This document shows positions 42,101-50,700 of a DNA stretch of 64,000 nucleotides, piece after piece. Every line of letters starts with the position of its first letter. The stretch's first letter is position 1. Source of the stretch: Nitrospina sp. (GTDB lineage Bacteria > Nitrospinota > Nitrospinia > Nitrospinales > JACRGP01); contig JACAVV010000030.1 of the NCBI GenBank assembly GCA_024648695.1, positions 1 through 64,000 of the forward strand. The letters run 5' to 3'. The position numbers were made by a program, and so were the translations under genes. Below the pieces are notes generated by a model. The model was not told where the DNA came from. It saw nothing but the letters and a program-made list of their open reading frames with translations, and did not search any database.

Positions 42101-42875
42101 GGAGGGTCCGGTAAGAGATTGGGAGATGACACATGGAATTGGGTCAAAGACAGAATAAAGCCTTTGAAGTCAATTCACTTGCCATTATACGCAGGAGGCT
42201 TTGTGGGTGTCAATCAAGCAGGGAAAGTCTTTTTTGCAGGTTTGCTTTGAGGGAATCAAACATTCAGTAATACAATGAAAAATGGTAAATGGCGAAACAT
42301 TGGGCAAGATAGAAAAAACAGTTTTATGGGGGAAACTACGCACTATACCGACGTAAAAAAGCACGAGAACTGTTTGGTCTGGCGGTTGCACAGGAAAGAG
42401 GAAAAGTTAATCCTACCCGTATTATTGAGGCCTTTAGAGTATATATGGATCATGAGGCTACCTTGTTACGCGCGCTCAATTTGAGCAGAATATTGAAGTA
42501 AAATTACAGGATCCAATATTTTCAGCCGATATAGAACCGCTTCTCGCTGATGGTAATACCTGGGACATTAAGGCCGTAGCAACAAGCGTATCAATCGGAC
42601 TCATCGAACTTCTTCCGGGTGATCCGTGGAAGGGTAAAGGATAATTTCACTTTCTGAGGTTCGAAAACTATGGCCCTGCAAGTTAAAACTGCTATTGATT
42701 GTATTTCTCAAGGTTGCAAGCGTCTTCATACCGAAGTATACCGAACGAAATCATTAGATCAGGTTATTTTTCGGGGCGATCAATTTTTTAATTTAATGTC
42801 AAAAATAAATAAACATTTTTAACCCGTGGGAGGCTGAAAAAGATCCAGAAAGTCGGTAAAATTTTTAAATCTCCG
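42101..42875. other. 775-bp gap with a decayed AbiEii fragment
   Basis: Apart from the AbiEii remnant there is a 50-codon plus-strand frame at 42670-42822 (MALQVKTAIDCIS...) with no ribosome-binding site and no recognised family. It is more likely debris than a gene. The rest is AT-rich. Confidence 0.45.
42349..42644 (+). pseudogene. Remnant of an AbiEii-type nucleotidyltransferase toxin
   Basis: The 3' end of a type IV toxin gene is recognisable: KARELFGLAVAQERG, NPTRIIEAFRVYMDHEA, then in a shifted frame QFEQNIEVKLQDPIF, ADIEPLLADGNTWD and ELLPGDPWKGKG before TAA at 42642. These match the C-terminus of the AbiEii/AbiGii family, where the run GRDLF...RI...F..Y is typical. One frameshift lies near 42470. 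No 5' nucleotidyltransferase domain and no AbiEi antitoxin are visible. Confidence 0.65.
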
Positions 42876-44375
42876 CTAATCCGCTTTCCCGTTTTGGTCA
42901 GGTTCGAACCAAATGAGTTGAGTCCTCTCGCTAATTTTTTCAGTTTTTTTAATTTTCAAGCCCTGCTTTTTTAAACCCTTATTAGAAATTAATTCAAAAT
43001 TATAAAATGCACTTTGTAGAGGGCGCATATCATCAGGGGAAAAAACAGCTACATGTATGTCTTCCTTTTTGAAATCACTTTTTTTTTGGAATATCCTCCT
43101 AAAAGAAATCAATTGAATCCTCTCTCTTTTATCGATCAAATAGTAGGTTAATAAAGAATGCCGGATTCCGGGGGATACCAATTTAAGTTTTTTAACGTTT
43201 GAAATCTCTTTCTTTAAAATTTTTGCGACTTTTAGGGAATCTTTATTGAAGCCCGCATGAAACCTAAGAACGCGATCTGTTATATTCTGAACTTTTAAAT
43301 TGAAACTTAAGGCCAGGAAGGCAATTGGAATAACAAGTTTAATCAATTTAATTGAAGTAGTGTGGAATGGAGACTCTTCGATTTTTTTATATACATCAAA
43401 AAATAATAGAATAGTAAAAAGAAGAAGAAAAATATACACAGGCCAAAAGTGGCGTTCCATAAAAATTATTTTGAAATAGGCCAATCCCCAAAAACCCATC
43501 ACGAAAAAAATAAAAAAATTATATAAAAAAATAAAATTTTTTAACTTTGGCAGGAAATATAAGATAGCGAAAAGCGCGATACACAAGGCTAAAGGGTTAA
43601 AATAGAATTGGGTCATATAATTCCAAAATTGTAATGGAAAGTCCCAAGCGTCTACCTGCCAACCATAATTTATTGCAAAGCTTTTTGTTCGAGTGAGTCC
43701 CCACAGCCAGTTTTTTTTTATTAATAAATTCATCCCCACCCAAATTATTGGGGCCAGGCTTAAAATAAAAACACAATAAAAAGCCTTTTGAATGGCTAAG
43801 CGTTTTTTATAGGTTTCGTAAAAAAGGAAAACAATGATTGGAGCAATCAAGACAGTGGGTTCCGGCCGGCTTAACCCTGCAAAAAGAATCCAAATACACC
43901 CTGGTTTAAGTTTTCCCAGATCAAAAAAATATAAAGCCCCTAAAACAAAAAAGGTGGAGTAAAGAACGCTATTACACGTCAATACCAAATGATAGAGCAT
44001 GGGAGAAATCAATAATATCACCCAGGCCAGCAAAGCCCACATTTCGCTCTTGATGGTTTGTTTCACTAATAAGTAAAAAATGAAACAGGTTCCCGCCCCA
44101 AATGCTATCGACAAGGACACGAATAAAATGGGGGCGTCGAAATAAGCGACGCCTAATCCAAAAATAAAAGCCAGGAATTTGTTTGAGTCTCCATACCAAC
44201 CGGGGGTCAGCAGGTTTAATTTGCTATTGACCAGAATTCCCCACTCATCCGGGTCAATGGATAAGGGATATTGAAGGGTACGAAAAACCAGATAAATTAT
44301 GGAAAAAAAGGCAAGGAAAAAAAGAACGGGAATCGATAAACAAGACTTTTCGGGAATCTCCTTTGGGTCAGTCAT
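42876..44375 (-). CDS. AT-rich multi-spanning membrane glycosyltransferase-like protein
   Basis: This 499-residue protein has about ten hydrophobic spans, starting at residues 14-32 and continuing to about 360, followed by a soluble lysine-rich C-terminus. The acidic motif DPDEWGILVNSK after TM1 resembles the first-loop acidic motif of GT39/ArnT/PMT-type lipid-linked sugar transferases, a fold seen in polysaccharide and lipid A loci. The sequence is visibly richer in A and T than the surrounding genes, suggesting recent transfer. It may serve the adjacent sugar cluster, though it lies outside its operon. Confidence 0.7.
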   Translation of the reverse strand: MTDPKEIPEKSCLSIPVLFFLAFFSIIYLVFRTLQYPLSIDPDEWGILVNSKLNLLTPGWYGDSNKFLAFIFGLGVAYFDAPILFVSLSIAFGAGTCFIFYLLVKQTIKSEMWALLAWVILLISPMLYHLVLTCNSVLYSTFFVLGALYFFDLGKLKPGCIWILFAGLSRPEPTVLIAPIIVFLFYETYKKRLAIQKAFYCVFILSLAPIIWVGMNLLIKKNWLWGLTRTKSFAINYGWQVDAWDFPLQFWNYMTQFYFNPLALCIALFAILYFLPKLKNFIFLYNFFIFFVMGFWGLAYFKIIFMERHFWPVYIFLLLFTILLFFDVYKKIEESPFHTTSIKLIKLVIPIAFLALSFNLKVQNITDRVLRFHAGFNKDSLKVAKILKKEISNVKKLKLVSPGIRHSLLTYYLIDKRERIQLISFRRIFQKKSDFKKEDIHVAVFSPDDMRPLQSAFYNFELISNKGLKKQGLKIKKTEKISERTQLIWFEPDQNGKAD

Positions 44376-44806
44376 AATTGGGCGGGCGTAAGATTGAAGG
44401 TTGTGGAATTTTGAATTCGATTAATGCTGGCATCGTGGAAAATAAAGGATCACAGGCACAAAATTTTTTATGAAATTCTAATCCTGTCAGCGTGATTTCC
44501 ATTTCAATGGAATAATTGAATCACCTGCGATTTTTATAGCTGATGTTATTTTCATTTTCCACCTTTTAATTTCCCCCACACCTGCCTCTGCCGCCGGGGG
44601 AAAGGGGTAGCTTATTTTCTTCAGCAAGCTTGTAAAAAGGTTTTGTTAATAAAAAGATGATCTATTTTTAATATGCCTTTAAAATAGACAGTCCTTATGA
44701 ACCTGATGTTCGGAATTATAGCTCATGCTTCAAGAAATACTCAGGAATAGCCGTCTCGGTATACGGGCTCAGCGAGGCTGACAAAAAACTTTACTCAGGG
44801 TGATCG
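44376..44806. other. 431-bp intergenic stretch before the T6SS locus
   Basis: It contains one copy of the dispersed palindrome (44571-44613) and an AT-rich near-perfect inverted repeat (CTATTTTTAA / TTTAAAATAG at 44662-44687) 120 bp before the phosphatase start that could be an operator. No gene or sigma-54 promoter motif was seen. Confidence 0.5.
44571..44613. repeat. Dispersed palindromic repeat, copy F
   Basis: TTTCCCCCACACCTGCC is followed by GCCGGGGGAAAGGGG. It is the most divergent copy and is only tentatively included. Confidence 0.4.
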
Positions 44807-45688
44807 GTGAATGATTTTGAATTGAATTCGGATCTGTCGGCAAACAAGATTCTTATCGCCGAAGTGTCGACCAGTCCGGGTCCGCGTAAATCCTTCGACA
44901 ACCGTTCAGCAGAGGCTAACGATCCAGAATTAGGCGAGGACAGCGGAGGAGCTCTGCTCGTCGGGGGCACACATGCGTTCGCCTGGGTGGCTGATGGTAC
45001 CAGTGATCAGGCTAATGTCGGACCTTTCAATTCGCGTCGCTTGGCGCAGGATTTGTGTCGGTTGTTTTCATCCTGCGTTATGGAATCATGGAGCGACTTT
45101 CATCGGGACCCACCCTCGGCAGGGGATGCCTTGACACGGTGGATGAATGATTCCATCATTCAGGTGTTGAAGGATTGGCAAAGACAATCGGCAAAGCAGG
45201 AACCTGTGCGCGAAACCCTGCTCACGCATTGGTCCGATCTGGAATCCGCTCAACAGGACGATCCGGCCAGACAATTGTTTTTCGAATTTTCAACGACCTT
45301 TTCTACCGCTCATATGGCGTCCAATGGGGATTTCCATGCTTGCAGTATCGGCGATTCTTTTTTGCTTCTGCACGGAACGTCCCAAACGGTGTGCTACGGA
45401 ATGGATCCGGTCAGCGTGACGTTTCGTCTTAAAATGGAAGAGGGCCGGGCGGAATGGAAACATTTTATCCCTTCGCCCCAGAATATCAACAGCACCGGTG
45501 TGGAGTTGGCCTTGCTCTCTACAGACGGGTCGCGTGACACCATACGTTTTCTTTACGAAACCCTGCAACGCGAAACGCCGGTCAATCGAAACCATTACCT
45601 GAACATCAAAAAGAACCTGCCCAAAATCAAACCCAAAACCCAGGACGACAAAACCCTGGCCCTGTTAGCGCGCTGGAATGAAAGTTAA
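44807..45688 (+). CDS. PP2C-type protein phosphatase at the head of the T6SS locus
   Basis: This 293-residue soluble phosphatase has the PP2C metal-binding pattern: EDSGGA near residue 45, WVADGTSD (Asp of the DG motif), CSIGDSFLLL, LLSTDGSRD and a final QDDKTLALL. It should remove phosphate from Ser or Thr. In other T6SS loci, a PppA phosphatase opposes the kinase PpkA on the Fha protein. Here the partner kinase is the next gene, which starts 11 bases before this stop, so the two are coupled. The start is GTG 44807. No Fha (FHA-domain) protein is in the window. Confidence 0.85.
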   Translation: MNDFELNSDLSANKILIAEVSTSPGPRKSFDNRSAEANDPELGEDSGGALLVGGTHAFAWVADGTSDQANVGPFNSRRLAQDLCRLFSSCVMESWSDFHRDPPSAGDALTRWMNDSIIQVLKDWQRQSAKQEPVRETLLTHWSDLESAQQDDPARQLFFEFSTTFSTAHMASNGDFHACSIGDSFLLLHGTSQTVCYGMDPVSVTFRLKMEEGRAEWKHFIPSPQNINSTGVELALLSTDGSRDTIRFLYETLQRETPVNRNHYLNIKKNLPKIKPKTQDDKTLALLARWNES

Positions 45689-46610
45689 GATCGGCTGGAA
45701 AACGCACCATTTCGACCCGGAAAGCATCGCCTGGCGACACCGCTCCTCCACACAAAGCCAGTTCGGCTTCTGGAAACCGGATGCCTCCTCCTTTTTCGTA
45801 AAACGGTTCCAAGGCACGCCCACGGGATGGAAATTGATCCGCTATTTGAGCCAATCGCCTATGCCGAACACTCCAAAAGTCCTGTTCGTAGCTGTGGACG
45901 GCCCCTTTTTCTACATATTCTCCGAACAATTGCATGGAGAAACCTTCGACCGGCTTTTGAACGCACAAAACGCCAAATTTCACACCGACCTGCTTTCCAG
46001 AGACAACCGCATCGCCCTGTTCTCTTCGGTGTTTGCTGTATTGCGCCTGCTCAACCGGCGCGGATTCTGGTACCCGGACCTGGATTTTTCCAACATATTT
46101 CTGGTACCCCATAAAACCGGGTACCACACCCACCTCATCGACCTCGACAGCGCGGTGGCCCACGACACCCCCTTTTGTCCCGACTTGGTCGCGCAAACCT
46201 TTTGGGAAGGCCTGGCCAGCACGTATCGGAAAATGGATATAAAATTCATCAAGAAAGAAGGGTCCCCTTTCTCCGTGCTGGTGCCCCACGGGGAGGCGCT
46301 CAACCAATCCATGCTGATTCTGCTCGCCTATGCCCTGCAGAGACTGGGTAAAGTGCCAATGAATGTTTCCCTGTACGATCCCCTGGTGCACCCGAAAAAC
46401 CCGAATTCCGCCGTGGTTTCTCAAATTCACCAGGACTTGGCGGATAATAAAAACTGCTGGGATCTGGTGCTGGAATGCTGTTCTTACCTGTTAAAAATCA
46501 ATACTTTAGATTTGAAAAAAAACATTCGGCAAAAAATGGCAGAACCCCTTCAAGGCCGGGGAAAACTCGGAAGGTGGCTGGATTCCATCTTCCGCCGACC
46601 CGTTGCCTGA
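45678..46610 (+). CDS. Divergent protein-kinase-like protein
   Basis: This 310-residue protein shows the core of an eukaryotic-type protein kinase: a beta-strand Lys at residue 42 (FFVKRF), then WYPDLDFSNIF with Asp134 and Asn139 of the catalytic loop, and LIDLDSA with Asp155/Asp157 in the metal-binding position. The catalytic loop has YPD instead of HRD and the DFG motif reads DLD, as in lipopolysaccharide-type (Kdo/RIO-like) kinases. A glycine-rich loop is not apparent. Pairing with a PP2C gene supports a regulatory role, perhaps on the T6SS. The substrate is unknown and a carbohydrate-kinase-like activity cannot be excluded. Confidence 0.7.
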   Translation: MKVKIGWKTHHFDPESIAWRHRSSTQSQFGFWKPDASSFFVKRFQGTPTGWKLIRYLSQSPMPNTPKVLFVAVDGPFFYIFSEQLHGETFDRLLNAQNAKFHTDLLSRDNRIALFSSVFAVLRLLNRRGFWYPDLDFSNIFLVPHKTGYHTHLIDLDSAVAHDTPFCPDLVAQTFWEGLASTYRKMDIKFIKKEGSPFSVLVPHGEALNQSMLILLAYALQRLGKVPMNVSLYDPLVHPKNPNSAVVSQIHQDLADNKNCWDLVLECCSYLLKINTLDLKKNIRQKMAEPLQGRGKLGRWLDSIFRRPVA

Positions 46611-46932
46611 ACCTCTTGAGAAGGCCATTTCAAGCCCCAAAAGCTTTTTCTTATTATTTTTACATTGGGTGTTATGCCTATAAAGGCGAAAAAAATAATC
46701 ATTTTTTTGCTATCAAATCCTTCCTGAGAAACATTCTCAATTTTGCCCGTTTTGACCTTTTATTTGAATTTCTGCAAGCAAAACTCAAATAAATTGAATG
46801 AGTTAATAAAAATGGAGAATTTTATTATGTTCAAAAATTTGTTTAAATTTGATGAAAAAGGTGCTATATTTTCAGAACATTAAAATCCATTTAAATTAAT
46901 ATCTTTAAACTTTCACCCCAAACGGGAACATC
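46611..46932 (+). other. 322-bp gap before tssL
   Basis: AT-rich DNA with a nine-base inverted repeat (TTTATTTGA / TCAAATAAA, 46759-46793) of operator type. I see no gene. A promoter for the structural T6SS genes probably lies here, but no clear sigma-70 pair is visible. Confidence 0.4.
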
Positions 46933-47712
46933 ATGACTTCCACAATTACTGGAGAGTCCCTGCTGGTGGCCCAGTTTCGAGAGTTTTACAACGAACTCAT
47001 TCGTATGAAGAAAATGGGCCAATTGACCGTTGCTCCGAAGAAGCTGAGTCTTGCGGATGCGGAAGAAGCCGATTCCGAGGCGGCGCGTTCGATCCGTACC
47101 ATCTGGCAGAGGTTGATGACGGTGCTCGAACAGCAGGAAATTGATGCCAATCGCCTGACTGGCGACTACTTGTTCGAATATTACAAGGATGTCCAGTTCA
47201 TTCTGGCTTCGCTGGCGGATGAGATTTTTCTGCATCTTGACTGGACGGGTAAGGATTTCTGGCAGAACAACCTGCTGGAGACGAAGTTGTTCAACAGTCA
47301 TAGTGCCGGCGACATTTTTTTCGAAAAGCTCGATAAATTGTTGCAGACGCGGGATCCGATTCACACGGAACTGGCGAAAGTTTACCTGCTCGCGCTCGCC
47401 CTGGGCTTTGAAGGCAAGTACCGGGGCAAGGAAGGGGCTCAGGAATACGAGCTCAACCACTACCGCGCCCAGTTGTTCGAATTCATCACACAAAGAAAAT
47501 CAAAAATAGGCACCCACGAGTTTCAATTGTTTCCCAGGTCTTACGCGAACACGCTGGACAAGGGGAAACAGAAAAAACTGCCCCACCCCAGAGCCTGGGT
47601 CTGGGGCTTGATTATTTTGGGCATCACCCTGCTGGGCTTGTCCCATCTGGTTTGGCTGGACACGACGTTTGATCTGAAGCTGGTATTGGAAGAAATCAAT
47701 TCTCTCAAGTAG
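46933..47712 (+). CDS. tssL: T6SS inner-membrane protein TssL (DotU/IcmH)
   Basis: TssL forms the T6SS membrane complex with TssM and anchors the baseplate. The 259 residues contain the DotU core (KDVQFILASLADEIFLH, WQNNLLETKLFNSHSAGDIFF, KVYLLALALGFEGKYRG) and one C-terminal membrane span (about residues 221-243). There is no peptidoglycan-binding domain, so cell-wall anchoring must come from elsewhere. It is 13 bp before tssM. The kinase gene ends 322 bp upstream, so the structural genes may have a separate promoter. Confidence 0.93.
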   Translation: MTSTITGESLLVAQFREFYNELIRMKKMGQLTVAPKKLSLADAEEADSEAARSIRTIWQRLMTVLEQQEIDANRLTGDYLFEYYKDVQFILASLADEIFLHLDWTGKDFWQNNLLETKLFNSHSAGDIFFEKLDKLLQTRDPIHTELAKVYLLALALGFEGKYRGKEGAQEYELNHYRAQLFEFITQRKSKIGTHEFQLFPRSYANTLDKGKQKKLPHPRAWVWGLIILGITLLGLSHLVWLDTTFDLKLVLEEINSLK

Positions 47713-47725
47713 ATAGGATTCCTTA

Positions 47726-50700
47726 ATGGACGTTCTTTACAGAATGGTGTCGTCGATCTCTTCGTACATGCCCTATTTCTTTGTCACGCTCGCCTTCACC
47801 GTCCTCATGATCGTGGGCTATATCCTGTTGATGGTCCGGTCTTCCAAAAAGAAGGCGGCCAAGGAGGCGGCTGATAAACCGGAAGAAACGCCCTCACCAG
47901 CAGAACCCGTCGCAGAAAAATCCAGAAAACAAAAAAGCAGAAAAGCGGTTAAAGGCGGAAAACTGGCCCGCTCTTTCAGTCACGCGGTCAGCGATTTAAA
48001 AAGCGCCATTCCCGGCAAAGATGCGTTGTATCAGGTGCCCTGGTTCCTGATGCTGGGCGAAACGGGGTGCGGAAAAACCACGGCGCTCAACAACCTGCCC
48101 CTCTCCCTGCCCCTGGGCAAACCGATTGGAGACGATTTCGAAAGCAGGGATGGTGTTCATTGGTGGTTCTACGATAAAGGCGTGGTCCTCGATGTCGACG
48201 GTCAATATATTCTGGATCCGCAAACGCTGGCTTCCGATGAAAAGGGATGGGACACGCTGATTCAGCTCCTTAAAAAGCATCGCCCGGAACGGCCTTTGGA
48301 CGGGGTCATTCTCACCCTGTCGATGGAGGATTTTTCGGGTCCACGGGAAGAATTGAACCTGCGCTCCATGCAGGCGGCAGAAAAAGCGAAAATCCTCTAC
48401 AACAAATTATGGACATTGCAAAGGGCTACCGGCATCTGTTTTCCGGTTTACCTGCTGGTGACCAAATCGGACCAAGTGACCGGATTTTCCAGCTTTGCGA
48501 ATGAAATTCCCGTAGACCAGCAAAACGGTATATTTGGCTGGTCCAGTCCTTACGGCCTCGATGTCAACTACACGCCTGAATGGGCAGACACGGCACTGTC
48601 TGAATTGTTCATGAACACTTATCAGGGCCAAATCGAACTCATCACCGACGGTATTCAGGTCGAGGACAAGGATGATTTTTTCATTTTTCCCTCGGAGTTT
48701 GAGGAGGTCGGCCATCCTTTAAAGATATTTTTGAATCACCTGTTTCAGGAAAGTGTGTATCACGACACTTTCTTCTTTCGCGGAGTGTATTTCACCGGTA
48801 ACGGGAATATAGAAACCACGTCGGATCAAAGACCGCAACCGGTTCCGGTGTCACCTCCGGCGGTGGACGAACCGCCACCTCTGGGACCTCCGGGAACGGA
48901 TCTGGAAGCGCCACCACTCGGGCCGCCCGGTTCGGATTTGGAGGAACCGCCCCTGGGGCCCCCAGGTTCCCCTATGGGTAGCCCTGCAGGTCCGCAACAA
49001 GGCGACGGACCCGAAACGGTGCCAACGTTTTGGGCAAAAACCCCACCCAGGCTACCAGCGGCGCCTCAGCCTCCTTTGCAGGAGGTGGCGATGCCTATGC
49101 CGATCAAACCGGCGGGCAAAGTGGTCCCGTTTTTCCTTAAAGACTTGTTTGACACAAAAATATTCAACGAAAAAAATCTGGCCCGACCGGTTGAAAAACG
49201 GTTCTTGTCCTTAAATCGCACCATCGTGATCGCACAGATCCTGTTGGTCCTGATGGTTTTGGTTGGCGGATTGGGACTGATCACCAGTTTCAATAATTTG
49301 ACCGCAAGTAAAGAATCACTGACACCGGTTCTGAGGCGGTCACTCAACGATCTGCATCAGGCCAAGGTGTACATCAAAAAAGGTGGGGAAGCGGAGCATA
49401 ATTTTTTCAATAACAGCGCCCTGAATTTGCTTGAGGGCATGACCAATATCAACACCAACACCTTCAAGTCGATTTTTATTCCCACTTCCTGGTTCGACAC
49501 CATTAACGAAGATATTCGGCGTGCGATGGCAGTGGCATACAACCGGATTATTTTGAAGTCCTTGTACTTCGAATTGAAAGAAAAAACGGAAGACCTGTTG
49601 GCGGAAAGCGAGTCCTTTTATCCGGGTTCCTCAGACGTGCCCGGTAATGTGGTCTATCTGGCGCAAATTCCCGAGTTTATCCAGCTTAAGCGCACTGTGG
49701 CCGAATTCATGGACATCGAGCGCAATGCCATTATGTACAACGGATTGCGAAGCTCGAAAAATTTAAAGGATCTGGGCTCGGTAGTGAACTTTCTTTATGG
49801 CGTCGAATTGCCTGCTGAGTTTTTTACCAACGCCATGCTATACCATCAGGCGCTCGACAAAACCACGTACAAAGTATTCACACCTCAGGAATACAAAGAC
49901 CGTTCCATTCCTATGATCCAGCGCATCGTGGCGCGCTTGTACGACCAGTTGTTCCGGGCCAATCCGCTGGAACGGCAACTGCAAAAACTGGCATACAAAA
50001 TCGATCAGCTACGAAGCGGGCAAATTAAGTCCTGGCCGGTCAGCACCACCCTTCGGGAGTTTCAAAATGTGGTGGACGCCATCGATCGCGAGGAAGACCT
50101 GCTGGCAAATCCGGAATACGCCTGGCTCACCCGCACCAAACTGGATTTGGGAAGCGAATACAAACATGTCCTGACTGCTATTCAAAAATCAGAATTTTTC
50201 GGCGAGGAACTGCGTTCGGATATTGAAGACATCGGCCAAAATGCCTTTCAGATTCTGAGAGGAGAATTGACCAGCAAACAGGCCTCTCTGACCGGTCCCT
50301 TATTAAAAAAGGGAACCTCCTTTTTTAACGGTCAGCTCGCCAGTGATCCGGTTTCAAGCAAATTCAAAAAAGAACTGGCGAGTAAAAAGAGCGATCTGGG
50401 TTTTCCCGGCAAAAACGCCAATCCTTTGAGTGTGCGCCTGGAACTGTCTCCCCGTGTCATGAACCTGAAATCGGCGCTGAGCAATTTTCTGGACCAGCCC
50501 TTCATCACTCTGGAGCTTCCGAGCAAAACATTCGTCACCGAACTTCCGCAGGGAGCGCAATTGTTTTGGGACCGGAAGTTTCTCGTCGAGGCCGCCGATC
50601 TGTACGAACAATATGTCCTTTTTGAACAAGCGGGCCTTGTTGAGTTTCCGGCTTTGCTGAAGAAACTGATACAAACCGTGGCGCTGAAAAAACTTGAGCA

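Noticed and set aside
41114-42250. A 378-codon plus-strand open frame opposite the DegT aminotransferase
   Set aside because: The minus-strand protein has PLP motifs at the correct positions; the antisense frame has none.
48880-48980. CRISPR-like repetition in the proline-rich part of tssM
   Set aside because: The repeats are in frame, encode PPLGPPG units and have no constant direct repeats with unique spacers.
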